A DNA stretch of 64,000 bases from Aminiphilus circumscriptus DSM 16581 (lineage in GTDB: Bacteria > Synergistota > Synergistia > Synergistales > Aminiphilaceae). This document shows, piece by piece, positions 55,923-64,000 of this stretch. Each line of letters starts with the position of its first letter. Position 1 is the stretch's first letter. The position numbers and the translations under genes are program-made. Below the pieces are notes generated by a model. That model had not been told where the DNA came from and made no database searches. It saw only the letters and a program-made list of their open reading frames with translations. The stretch spans positions 682,001 through 746,000 of the forward strand of contig NZ_JAFY01000007.1 in NCBI RefSeq assembly GCF_000526375.1. Direction: 5' to 3'.

Positions 55923-57059
55923 ATGTTTTCCTCCGAAGAACCCTCTTTTTCTGCGCTCGAATCGAGAAACATCCCCGATCGACCTTCAGCGAAAGAGACA
56001 CAACGTCTCGTCACACCTCCACGGCAAACCGAAGGGGACGATTTCGTCCATCTCCGCCCCAAAAATTTGCGAGATTTTGTCGGACAAGAAGCGCTCCGGC
56101 AAAAGTTGTCCATTTTCGTCACCGCCGCAAGGCAAAGAGGTGAACCGCTCGACCACGTCCTTTTCTACGGCCCTCCTGGCTTGGGAAAGACCACACTGGC
56201 AGGCATCATCTCCCGGGAAATGGGTGGAGAATTGCGCATCACAACCGGACCGGCGCTTGAGAGGGCAGGGGATTTAGCGGCGATCCTCTCCAACCTGCAG
56301 CCGAAAGACGTTCTCTTTATCGACGAAATTCACCGACTCAGTCCATCCGTGGAAGAAATTCTCTATTCCAGCATGGAGGATTTCGCCCTCGATATCGTGG
56401 TTGGAAAGGGACCTCTCGCACGTACCATACGTCTTCAACTTCCCCCGTTCACTCTTGTGGGAGCAACCACCCGTCTCGGCCTGCTCACCTCACCCCTCCG
56501 GAGCCGTTTCGGTATCGTCGAGCAACTTGATCTTTACACACCCGAGGAATTGGCCACCATTGCCATTCGTGCGGCCGGGACTTTCGGCGTTGCCATCGAC
56601 GAGAACGCCGCTCTGGAAATGGGGCGCCGCTCTCGGGGAACACCCCGGATCGCCCTACGCCTCCTCCGAAGGATCCGCGACGTTGCGGAAGTACGCGGCG
56701 CCTCGGCCATAGATCTTCCAATGTCGAGACTAGCCTTGGAAATGCTCGGTGTGGATGACCTCGGCCTCGATGAAGGAGATCGGAAGTTGCTTCGCGCTCT
56801 GGTCGAACTCTTCGGCGGAGGTCCTGTCGGCCTGACAACGCTTGCTGCCGCGCTCAATGAGGAAAGCCAAACCATTGAGGACATCTACGAGCCTTTTTTG
56901 ATTAGGAAGGGACTCCTGGAGCGCACTCCCCGCGGAAGAAAAGCGACGTCCGGTACCTTTGCCTACCTGGGGAAAAATCCACCAAGGGAGTTCGAGCAGC
57001 TTTCCTTCGCCGCTACGCTTGAGGAGGAAGAGAGATACGTCTCAAAGGAAGGGGGATGA
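55923..57059 (+). CDS. ruvB: Holliday junction branch migration ATPase RuvB
   Basis: A 378-residue AAA+ helicase motor. Walker [12 protein letters not shown], Walker [10 protein letters not shown], sensor [18 protein letters not shown], and the winged-helix C-terminus ([17 protein letters not shown]) are all present. An N-terminal extension of about 40 residues is unusual but polar. ATG 55923 is nine bases after GGAGGTGA; GTG 55911 is an in-frame alternative that overlaps ruvA. Confidence 0.95.
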   Translation: MFSSEEPSFSALESRNIPDRPSAKETQRLVTPPRQTEGDDFVHLRPKNLRDFVGQEALRQKLSIFVTAARQRGEPLDHVLFYGPPGLGKTTLAGIISREMGGELRITTGPALERAGDLAAILSNLQPKDVLFIDEIHRLSPSVEEILYSSMEDFALDIVVGKGPLARTIRLQLPPFTLVGATTRLGLLTSPLRSRFGIVEQLDLYTPEELATIAIRAAGTFGVAIDENAALEMGRRSRGTPRIALRLLRRIRDVAEVRGASAIDLPMSRLALEMLGVDDLGLDEGDRKLLRALVELFGGGPVGLTTLAAALNEESQTIEDIYEPFLIRKGLLERTPRGRKATSGTFAYLGKNPPREFEQLSFAATLEEEERYVSKEGG

Positions 57060-57289
57060 TGTCTGTGAATACGATTGCGAAACTTTTTCTCGTCGCGGGA
57101 GTTCTTCTGCTTTCTCTCGGTCTGCTTTTGCTTCTTTTCGAAAAATGTTCGATCCCTTTCGGAAAACTCCCGGGAGATTTCGTTTTCCGTCGAAAGAACA
57201 TTACAATCGCATTCCCGTTTATGACAATGCTCATCATAAGTCTCCTGCTCACTGTAGGAATTAATATATTTTGGCGCTGGTTCCGTTGA
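57056..57289 (+). CDS. DUF2905 family small membrane protein
   Basis: A 77-residue protein with two membrane helices around the family pattern [21 protein letters not shown]. Function unknown; it often follows ruvB. It overlaps the ruvB stop; ATG 57056 or 57059 both follow GGAAGGGGG. Confidence 0.88.
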   Translation: MMSVNTIAKLFLVAGVLLLSLGLLLLLFEKCSIPFGKLPGDFVFRRKNITIAFPFMTMLIISLLLTVGINIFWRWFR

Positions 57290-57385
57290 AAAGCATTTCC
57301 TGCCTGGAAGAAATAGGGGTATTTCTATGCAGCGTCAAAACTTCACGATGAACTTGTTCTGGAAAACATGATGTGGAGGTCTTCC

Positions 57386-58786
57386 ATGATGTACGCACAT
57401 CGCACCTTCCGAAACGTGCTCCTTGTGGCTTCTTTTGTCTTTATCGTCGTCCTCGCTCCTTTCGCCGAAGGGGCGGAAAAAACGCTCACCGTAGGTGTCG
57501 CTCTGGACGTTACCCAAGGAACGCTGTCTTCCAGAAGCGCTTTCATTCTGACGGACAGAAACGGCAAAAAGCTCAGTGTGCCACGTTCCGTAGTTTTTTC
57601 CGTACCCAAACCGGGAACGATCCTCGTGGGAAAAACTTCCCTAGCCCTTCCCGTGAACATATCCGGCAAATCTCCGTTGACGTTCGAGAAAACTGCGTAT
57701 CGGGGTTCACTGCGTCTTACTCAAAACAAATCAGGCGTTAATGTTATCAACGTGATCGGAGTCGAGGGCTATCTCCGAGGAGTTCTGAAAATGGAGGTCA
57801 ATCCGCAATGGCCCTTCGAGACACTCAAAGCTCAGGCGATCATTGCCCGAACCTACGCGCTGAAGCATGTCGGACGACATAGAGACCAGGGTTTCGATCT
57901 TTGTGCGACGCAACACTGTCAGGTCTACAGAGGTGTGAACGCCGAGGATCCTCGAAGCGACAAGGCCATTTCGGTGACGAAAGGCATGGTTCTTACCTAT
58001 AGAGGTGAGCTTGCTTTGACTCCGTATCATTCCGACAGTGGCGGTGTCACTGCGGATGTTTCCAGTGTCTGGGGAGGAAGTCACGAGTACCTTCAGGCGC
58101 GGGAGGAACCGTTCGCCTCCGGATCCCCCTATGCATCCTGGGAGAGCAGTTTCAGCGAGAGAGAGCTCGCCGATGCCATAAGAAGCCTCGGCGTGAATGT
58201 GGGAAGTATCATCTCTCTCATTCCGGAAAACAAAGATCCCCGAGGAAGAGTACCGCGTCTGCTCGTAGAGGGCACGACCGGCAAAGCGTCCGTTTCAACA
58301 CATCAGCTCCGCATGGCCCTTGGACCGACCGTTCTTCGAAGTACCGTGTTCGAAATTTCCGCCAGTCCCCGAGGAAACGACGTACCTTCGGCAACATCCA
58401 CTTTTCCCGCGCCTACTCCGGCGAGTCCGCCGACGGGAAGCGATACAAACCGTTCCCTCACCTCGGGAGAGGATCTGGTTATCGCCCTTACGCAAGAAGG
58501 GGCTTTTTCCACGGAAGAACTCATGGACATGCTCCTCCATCCGGAGAAAAGACAGGACTATGTCCAGAAAGCTCTCTCCAGGAGCAAGCGCCCTTCCCTG
58601 CCGGTCGTTCCAGTGCCTGAAGCGCCGGCTATGCCGGGGAAAACGTTCCATTTCAAGGGCAGGGGATGGGGACACGGGGTGGGTCTCTCCCAATGGGGGG
58701 CGAAAAGCATGGCCGACAGGGGATGGACCTGTACCCAGATCCTCGATCACTACTATCCCGGAACCTCGACGAAGAAAGTGTATTGA
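57386..58786 (+). CDS. SpoIID/LytB domain protein
   Basis: A 466-residue exported protein with a signal peptide (about residues 1-31, FAEGAE cleavage region). The SpoIID core is present: VEGYLRGVLKMEVNPQWPFETLKAQAIIARTYA with the catalytic Glu at the start of MEVNPQWP, and YHSDSGGVTADVS; the core resumes with GRGWGHGVGLSQWGAKSMA near the C-terminus. Between them lies a Pro/Ser/Thr-rich insert of about 120 residues (about 325-435). SpoIID is a peptidoglycan lytic transglycosylase. No sporulation gene is nearby. GGAGG precedes ATG 57386. Confidence 0.9.
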   Translation: MMYAHRTFRNVLLVASFVFIVVLAPFAEGAEKTLTVGVALDVTQGTLSSRSAFILTDRNGKKLSVPRSVVFSVPKPGTILVGKTSLALPVNISGKSPLTFEKTAYRGSLRLTQNKSGVNVINVIGVEGYLRGVLKMEVNPQWPFETLKAQAIIARTYALKHVGRHRDQGFDLCATQHCQVYRGVNAEDPRSDKAISVTKGMVLTYRGELALTPYHSDSGGVTADVSSVWGGSHEYLQAREEPFASGSPYASWESSFSERELADAIRSLGVNVGSIISLIPENKDPRGRVPRLLVEGTTGKASVSTHQLRMALGPTVLRSTVFEISASPRGNDVPSATSTFPAPTPASPPTGSDTNRSLTSGEDLVIALTQEGAFSTEELMDMLLHPEKRQDYVQKALSRSKRPSLPVVPVPEAPAMPGKTFHFKGRGWGHGVGLSQWGAKSMADRGWTCTQILDHYYPGTSTKKVY

Positions 58787-58793
58787 AGCCCGA

Positions 58794-59867
58794 ATGACGA
58801 GAGACGACTCAACGAAATACGCGCTGCCTGCTCCGTCCCTTTTTGCGGCAGACTCCTACGAGTATGTCTTGCCCAAAGAGCAAATCGCCCAGAATCCGGT
58901 GGAACCGAGGGATCACTCGAAACTCCTTGTGCTGCAGCGAGGGACCGAAAAATGCGAACATCGTCATTTCTTTGACCTTCCCGATTATCTTGAAGCAGGG
59001 GATCTTCTGGTTTTGAACAACACGAGGGTTCTCCCCGCACGGCTTCTGGGCGAAAAAGTTTCCTCGGGAGCACATGTTGAAATCCTTCTCCTTCGCCCCG
59101 TATGCGATGACTGGACATACTGGGAAGCTCTCGTCCGCCCCGGGAAAAAGCTTCGAGAAGGACACGAAGTCCGTCTTGTCGACGGGACCTTTCTTTATGT
59201 GGAGAAAGTCCAGGAAGAAGGCATCAGGCTCATCCGTTTTCCACGGAACGTGAATGTGCGTGCAGTTCTCGACAGAGCGGGTGAAATTCCTCTTCCCCCT
59301 TATATCACGGACACCTCCGCGGAACGGGAGCGTTACCAGACGGTCTATGCGGAAAAAGAAGGATCCGTCGCTGCACCCACAGCGGGATTGCACTTTACAC
59401 GGACATTACTTGAGACGCTCCATACAAAGGGAATCGAGATAGCATTCCTCACGCTCCATGTCGGACTCGGAACGTTTCGCCCCGTTTCCTCATCTGATAT
59501 CCGGGAACATGCCATGCACAGGGAGTATTATTCCGTACCTCCCTCCACGGCAGAAGCACTGAAACAAGTCCGCCACAAAGGCAAAAGAGTCATCGCCGTG
59601 GGAACGACCGTTGTTCGCTGCCTGGAGAGCGCTTCCGAAACGACCCTCTCTTGCGGAGGAGACGGAGACACGGACATTTTTATCTACCCCGGATTCCGTT
59701 TTCGTGTCATTGACGGTATGGTGACGAACTTTCACCTCCCTCGAAGCACGCTGCTCATGCTTGTAGCCGCGTTCGCGGGATACGAGAAGACATTGAACGC
59801 CTACGCGCTTGCAGTCGCTGAAAAGTACCGTTTTTTCTCTTTCGGAGACGCAATGCTCGTGCTCTAG
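58794..59867 (+). CDS. queA: S-adenosylmethionine:tRNA ribosyltransferase-isomerase
   Basis: A 357-residue enzyme of queuosine synthesis. It adds the epoxy-cyclopentane ring from SAM to preQ1 in tRNA. Blocks: NNTRVLPARLLG near residue 75, EGSVAAPTAGLHFT near 185, HVGLGTFRPV, and GMVTNFHLPRSTLLMLV. The ribosome site at ATG 58794 is poor. ruvB-queA proximity is common. About 20 extra N-terminal residues precede the family core. Confidence 0.94.
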   Translation: MTRDDSTKYALPAPSLFAADSYEYVLPKEQIAQNPVEPRDHSKLLVLQRGTEKCEHRHFFDLPDYLEAGDLLVLNNTRVLPARLLGEKVSSGAHVEILLLRPVCDDWTYWEALVRPGKKLREGHEVRLVDGTFLYVEKVQEEGIRLIRFPRNVNVRAVLDRAGEIPLPPYITDTSAERERYQTVYAEKEGSVAAPTAGLHFTRTLLETLHTKGIEIAFLTLHVGLGTFRPVSSSDIREHAMHREYYSVPPSTAEALKQVRHKGKRVIAVGTTVVRCLESASETTLSCGGDGDTDIFIYPGFRFRVIDGMVTNFHLPRSTLLMLVAAFAGYEKTLNAYALAVAEKYRFFSFGDAMLVL

Positions 59868-59956
59868 CTTTTAAGCAAGTGTCGCTGCGTTGCCACACCC
59901 TTTTTCCCACAGGGGGATCAACAAAGAATCTCAAGCGGGCCCACGGTTCGAAATCT

Positions 59957-59965
59957 TGCTACAAT
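59957..59965 (+). promoter_or_regulatory. Extended -10 promoter of the AmmeMemoRadiSam cluster
   Basis: TGCTACAAT, identical to the nadE -10 region, about 30 bases before the ribosome site AGGAGG of the first gene. The -35 is weak. Confidence 0.5.
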
Positions 59966-60008
59966 ATCCTTGAAAGGATACGACCCAATCCCGAGAGGAG
60001 GTTGTGTT

Positions 60009-60812
60009 GTGTGGACCTGGAGTGCCCTTGTGCCACACCCTCCCGTTCTCATTCCTCAAGTGGGACGAGGCAGAGAGCGGAAGGCCCTGAAGACGCTGGA
60101 GGGTATGGCCGGTGTGGCGGAACTCTCCAGAAGGAACGTTCCGGACGTGCTTTTCCTCCTCACACCTCATCATGCGATGGAGAAAGGAATCACCATCATT
60201 CGAGGAAAATCTTTCCATGGTGACCTGCGGCGCTTTGGAGCCCCCGAAGTGGGGCTTTCTTTGACCGGGGAAACGATCCGCGTGGAGGAATTGTCTCGGA
60301 CCCTTTCGACTTCCTTTCCTGTCACCGTGCTGGAAGGCGAACAGGTTGCGCTGGATCACGCAAGCCTGGTGCCGCTCCTGTTTCTTTCGCAAACCTGGGG
60401 CCAGGTTCCGCCGCGTCTGCTCCTTGCCAATCCCCTCGGACTCACTCTCCAACAAGCCTTCAACGCGGGAAAGCTCCTGAGAGACATACGTTTTCCTGAA
60501 AAATGGGCCTTGGTAGCCAGTGGAGATCTCTCCCATTGTCTTTCCCAGGATGCTCCCGGTGGATTCAACCCCCAGGGGGCAATCCACGATCAGGCGGCCC
60601 AAAACGCTCTTGAAATGTCCTCGCCTGCGCCAATCTTCGCTCTTTCAACATCGCAGGTCGAACAGGCAGGCGAGTGTGGGCTGCGTTCCTTACTCGTCTT
60701 TCTGGGATTTGCCCGCGGTGAACCCATACACACTCTGTCTTACGAAGCGCCTTTCGGCGTGGGATACTGTACAGCCTTCTGGCATGGAGAAGAGACACGA
60801 AAGGGGGGATGA
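60009..60812 (+). CDS. LigB-like class III extradiol dioxygenase domain protein of an AmmeMemoRadiSam cluster
   Basis: A 267-residue protein of the LigB/MEMO-related fold. Likely metal ligands are in LVPHPPVLIP (near residue 10), TPHHAM (near 56) and SGDLSHCL (near 178). In many anaerobes this domain is fused to AMMECR1; here it is a separate gene directly upstream. Whether it is a real dioxygenase is doubtful in an anaerobe. GTG 60009 is chosen, seven bases after AGGAGG. Confidence 0.82.
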   Translation: MWTWSALVPHPPVLIPQVGRGRERKALKTLEGMAGVAELSRRNVPDVLFLLTPHHAMEKGITIIRGKSFHGDLRRFGAPEVGLSLTGETIRVEELSRTLSTSFPVTVLEGEQVALDHASLVPLLFLSQTWGQVPPRLLLANPLGLTLQQAFNAGKLLRDIRFPEKWALVASGDLSHCLSQDAPGGFNPQGAIHDQAAQNALEMSSPAPIFALSTSQVEQAGECGLRSLLVFLGFARGEPIHTLSYEAPFGVGYCTAFWHGEETRKGG

Positions 60813-60816
60813 GAGC

Positions 60817-61392
60817 ATGACCGTCTCCGGATATGAGGTACCGCACCCCTACGTTCGTTTGGCACGAAAACAGATTGAAGCCTACGTGATGCACAAAAAG
60901 CTTCTTTCTGCAGAAGAGGCATTGCTTCTTTGCGCGGACTCGGCAATCTGGACTCCTCGACGAGCCTGCTTCGTTTCCATCAAGACAACGAAGGGACATC
61001 TGCGGGGGTGTATCGGCACCATACTTCCAAGTCGTTCCACTCTCGCGGAAGAGCTTCTCGCCAACGCCGTGGCCGCCGCCTCCAGAGATCCTCGTTTTCC
61101 TCCCCTGACCGAGGAAGAGTTGCCGCATATCCGCGTCTCCGTAGATATTCTTTCTCTCCCAGAGCTGGTCCGGTCTGAAAGCGAACTGGACCCGAAACGT
61201 TACGGTGTTATTGTGGAAAAAGGTAATTCTCGAGGTGTGCTCCTCCCGAATCTGGAGGGCGTGGAAAGCACTTCGGAGCAACTTGCCATCGCCTGTGCCA
61301 AGGCTGGGATCCGCACTCTCGAGGGAACGACGCTGTATCGTTTCATTGTCGAGAGGTACCTTGAAAGAGGCATACCCGATGAAAGCGTCTGA
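60817..61392 (+). CDS. AmmeMemoRadiSam system protein A (AMMECR1 domain)
   Basis: A 191-residue AMMECR1-domain protein. The family signature LRGCIGTI is near residue 64, with FPPLTEEELPHIRVSVDILS further on. It forms a conserved but unexplained system with a MEMO/LigB protein and a radical SAM enzyme. ATG 60817 is behind AAGGGGGGA, four bases after the previous stop. It overlaps the radical SAM gene by 14 bases, so translation is coupled. Confidence 0.92.
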   Translation: MTVSGYEVPHPYVRLARKQIEAYVMHKKLLSAEEALLLCADSAIWTPRRACFVSIKTTKGHLRGCIGTILPSRSTLAEELLANAVAAASRDPRFPPLTEEELPHIRVSVDILSLPELVRSESELDPKRYGVIVEKGNSRGVLLPNLEGVESTSEQLAIACAKAGIRTLEGTTLYRFIVERYLERGIPDESV

Positions 61393-62419
61393 GGAAGAAC
61401 GGAGAAGCAAGTCTTTGCCACACCGGAGCTGCCTTTGGTACGAGCGTGCCGGAGAGGACGCCTTGTGTCGCCTGTGCCCTCATGCCTGCCGTATTTCTCC
61501 GGGTGGTGTCGGACGCTGTCTTGTCAGAAAAAATGACCCGCATCACGGATTCATTTCCCTCAATGACGGACAAGCCGCGGCCATCGCGGTAGATCCTATG
61601 GAAAAGAAGCCCTTATATCACTTTCACCCGGGGACACACATTCTCTCCCTGGGAACCGTGGGATGTAACATGGGATGCCCTTTTTGCCAGAACTGGCCCC
61701 TCGCCACCAGCGTCCCCTCAGTGGAACTCGTTCCGATCGAGCCACCCGATGTGGAGCAAATCTTGCAGCGCCATTCCCTCCGATCCGTCGCCTTCACGTA
61801 CAATGAACCCAGCGTTTGGTACGAGTTCGTGTTACGCTGCGCACAGTATTTGAAGGAACGGGGATATTTTGTTGTGCTCGTCACGAACGGTATGATGTGT
61901 TCCGCTCCTCTCAGAGCACTCCTTCCTTACATTGATGCCGCCAATGTGGACGTGAAGGCCTTTTCCGAGGAACACTACACATTCTTGGGTGGCAGCCTCC
62001 AATCCGTTCTTTCCTTCGTGGAAACACTTTTTTCAGGAGGTGTCCATGTGGAGTTGACGCATCTCCTCGTTCCGGGATTCAACGACTCGGAAGAAGAATT
62101 TGAATCCCTTCTTCGCTGGATCGCCGCTCTCTCGCCTTCGATCCCTCTCCACGTGAGTCGCTCCTTCCCGCAGCACCGCTGGCCGGGCCCCTCTCCATCC
62201 CTCGAACAGATGCAACGGAGAGAAAAACTTGCAAAAACCCACCTCTTCTACGTATATCTCGGCAATGTTCCCTCCATGGCAACAACCATCTGCCGCCACT
62301 GCGGGCATGACATTCTTACAAGGGAATGTTATAATATAAAAATGATGGAATTAGATGCATTTGGAAAGTGCAACTTTTGCGGAGGGAACAATTTTTTCCG
62401 CCTGCCTGGTTCCGTCTGA
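61379..62419 (+). CDS. AmmeMemoRadiSam system radical SAM enzyme
   Basis: A 346-residue radical SAM protein close to pyruvate formate-lyase activases. The cluster motif is Cys96-x3-Cys100-x2-Cys103 (CNMGCPFCQ). An N-terminal four-Cys region (CRLCPHAC, GRCLVR) and a C-terminal four-Cys zinc-like module (CRHCGHD, CNFCGGN) frame the core. Its substrate is unknown; a link to peptide or cofactor modification is only inferred. ATG 61379 lies eight bases after GAAAGAGG. Confidence 0.92.
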   Translation: MKASEEERRSKSLPHRSCLWYERAGEDALCRLCPHACRISPGGVGRCLVRKNDPHHGFISLNDGQAAAIAVDPMEKKPLYHFHPGTHILSLGTVGCNMGCPFCQNWPLATSVPSVELVPIEPPDVEQILQRHSLRSVAFTYNEPSVWYEFVLRCAQYLKERGYFVVLVTNGMMCSAPLRALLPYIDAANVDVKAFSEEHYTFLGGSLQSVLSFVETLFSGGVHVELTHLLVPGFNDSEEEFESLLRWIAALSPSIPLHVSRSFPQHRWPGPSPSLEQMQRREKLAKTHLFYVYLGNVPSMATTICRHCGHDILTRECYNIKMMELDAFGKCNFCGGNNFFRLPGSV

Positions 62420-62567
62420 GTGAGAAAAGTGTTTCCGAAGACGGACGCGTGTGGGGTTTCGTTTGCACTTGCGACAGAGAGGGAAAACTTCGAAAAGTAT
62501 AACAGAAGACAAACCGCGTGAGGGCCCATTCACCTACATCGAAGAAGAGAAAGAAGGGGACGGAAAG

Positions 62568-64000
62568 ATGAGCATGCAGAGCATCGAACTGAACGGCCAC
62601 TCCCTGACCCTGCAGGATGTCGTGCGTGTTTCCAGGGAGGATTTCCCCGTGTCGCTCGATCCCGCCGCTGTAGCCTTCGTGGAGCGAGGTGCAAACATGG
62701 TTGCCTCCTGGGTTCGTGACGGAAGAGTCATCTACGGAATCACCACGGGGTTCGGAGATCTCGCTTCGGTAGTCATCCCCCAGGAGAAAAGCGAACTGCT
62801 TCAGCACAACCTGCTCGTTAGCCATGCCTGTGGCGTAGGCGAACCCTTTCCCGAGGATGTGGTCCGAGCGATCATGCTTCTGCGGATCAACACATTGATC
62901 CGCGGCTTTTCCGGCATCAGCCTCCCCACGCTCACCCTTCTGCTGAACATGCTCAATCTCGGCATTCATCCGATCATTCCCTGTCAAGGCTCCGTCGGAG
63001 CCAGCGGAGATCTCTGTCCTCTTTCACATCTCGCCATAGCGCTTCTTGGTCTGGGAGAAGCCATGTACAAGGGAAAACGCCTTCCCGTCGCCGATGCGTT
63101 CGCTCAGACAGGGCTGGAAGCGGTGGCACTCAAGCCCAAGGAAGGACTTGCTCTCAACAATGGAACAACTGTGTTGACTGCAGTGGGAGCGTTGACGGTA
63201 TACGATGCACTTCATACGGCAAAGGTCGCGGACATTGCCGCGGCACTTTCGCTTGAAGCGCTCCGAGGCGTTCCCTACGCGTTTGACCCTCGAACACACG
63301 AATTGCGCCCCCACATCGGCCAGAGACAGGTCGCGTCGAATATGCGCCGTCTCATCGAAGCCAGCGAAATCATCGAAAAATACAAACATGACCGTGTCCA
63401 GGACGCTTATTCCCTGCGCTGCGTCCCCCAAGTCCACGGAGCAAGCCGGGATGCGGTGGAGTATGTACGCCAGAAGATCGCGGTAGAGATTAACTCCGTG
63501 ACGGACAATCCTCTCATCTTTCCCGCCGAGGAAGAAGCTATCAGCGGAGGTAATTTCCATGGCCAACCCATCGCCATCGCCATGGATTTCTTCGGTATCG
63601 CCGCTGCGGAACTGGCAAGCATTTCCGAGAGACGGGTGGCTCGCCTGGTGGATGCGAAGCTCTCCGGACTTCCTCCGTTTCTCGTGAGCAACAGCGGCCT
63701 GAACAGCGGGTTCATGATCCCGCAATATGTCTGCGCCGCACTCGTGTCCGAGAACAAGGTCCTCGCTCACCCCTCTTCCGTGGACAGTATTCCCACGTCT
63801 GCAAACCAGGAAGATCATGTCTCCATGGGGATGTATTCTTCCAGAAAGGGAAGAGCGATCCTTGAGAACGCCGAGAAGGTTCTCGCCGTGGAACTTCTCT
63901 GCGCTGCCCAGGGGGTGGAGTTTCACAAACCCCTTCAGCCAGGAAGAGGAACCCGTGTCGCCCGGCGCCTGATTCGGGAGCACGTACCCTTTGTTCAAGA
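62568..64000 (+). CDS. hutH: Histidine ammonia-lyase (3' end cut by the window)
   Basis: 477 residues are visible of a usual 500-515. It releases ammonia from histidine to give urocanate, the first step of histidine breakdown. The MIO cofactor triad Ala145-Ser146-Gly147 (GASGDLCPL) is intact; YGITTGFGD near residue 60 has the catalytic Tyr; QEDHVSMG and NNGTTVLTA are further family blocks. AAGGGGA is seven bases before ATG 62568. The frame is open to the window end. A TATAAC at 62498 may be the -10. Other hut genes would be expected downstream. Confidence 0.94.
   Translation, partial: MSMQSIELNGHSLTLQDVVRVSREDFPVSLDPAAVAFVERGANMVASWVRDGRVIYGITTGFGDLASVVIPQEKSELLQHNLLVSHACGVGEPFPEDVVRAIMLLRINTLIRGFSGISLPTLTLLLNMLNLGIHPIIPCQGSVGASGDLCPLSHLAIALLGLGEAMYKGKRLPVADAFAQTGLEAVALKPKEGLALNNGTTVLTAVGALTVYDALHTAKVADIAAALSLEALRGVPYAFDPRTHELRPHIGQRQVASNMRRLIEASEIIEKYKHDRVQDAYSLRCVPQVHGASRDAVEYVRQKIAVEINSVTDNPLIFPAEEEAISGGNFHGQPIAIAMDFFGIAAAELASISERRVARLVDAKLSGLPPFLVSNSGLNSGFMIPQYVCAALVSENKVLAHPSSVDSIPTSANQEDHVSMGMYSSRKGRAILENAEKVLAVELLCAAQGVEFHKPLQPGRGTRVARRLIREHVPFVQ

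Noticed and set aside
57386-58786. Sporulation locus
   Set aside because: Only a SpoIID domain is present. No other sporulation gene is seen, and such domains occur in non-sporulating bacteria.

Overview
The window comes from a bacterial chromosome of moderately high GC, with densely packed genes, frequent ATGA/GTGA start-stop overlaps, and GTG/TTG starts with strong AGGAGG-type ribosome binding sites. The gene content fits an anaerobic, amino-acid-fermenting, didermic bacterium of the Synergistota type (Aminiphilus-like). The reasons are a ferredoxin-linked [NiFe] hydrogenase with Mrp modules, arginine deiminase plus ornithine carbamoyltransferase, asparaginase, histidine ammonia-lyase, NikR, an AmmeMemoRadiSam cluster and the non-mevalonate pathway. 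The phylum call is inferred from gene content and synteny. No rRNA gene or CRISPR array was seen.

Region by region: 1-8386 is a 14-gene membrane-bound hydrogenase operon in the same order as Pyrococcus mbhA-N, closed by a rho-independent terminator. 8403-14887 holds an asparaginase, a convergent gltX, polA and a membrane-anchored SurA/PpiC-like protein. 15005-15601 is a four-tRNA unit (Ser, Arg, Lys, Leu) with a near-consensus promoter. 15619-27993 is a proteostasis and housekeeping run: tig, clpP, clpX, lon, engB, valS, folC, a YfiH/PgeF protein and a Gfo/Idh oxidoreductase. 28040-30174 encodes a small membrane protein and a large exported TPR/beta-propeller protein of unknown function. 30255-44131 carries meaB, an rpiB-upp fusion, envelope and isoprenoid genes (wecA, wecB, murA, uppS, cdsA, dxr, rseP, ispG), hisC, a P-loop/Asp23 protein, a uracil-DNA glycosylase and a spermidine synthase.

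44139-46502 is an arginine deiminase pathway unit behind a strong promoter. 46530-51373 is the most accessory-looking part: a zinc-ribbon protein behind an unusual palindrome, nikR, a deoxynucleoside kinase, an atypical SDR, three copies of a MITE-like repeat of about 95 bp, and an IS256-family element inserted into the end of one repeat. 51374-59867 holds a radical SAM/HhH protein, nadE, yebC-ruvC-ruvA-ruvB, a DUF2905 protein, a SpoIID-domain protein and queA. 59957-62419 is a three-gene AmmeMemoRadiSam-type cluster (LigB-like, AMMECR1, radical SAM). 62568 to the window end is a histidine ammonia-lyase cut by the edge.

Inferred physiology: amino acids (Arg, Asn, His) are fermented, and reduced ferredoxin is reoxidised by the Mbh complex, giving H2 and a Na+/H+ gradient. 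Nickel supply is probably sensed by NikR. The least understood parts are the AmmeMemoRadiSam cluster, the exported TPR/propeller protein and its small membrane neighbour, the P-loop/Asp23 protein, and the MITE/IS region.
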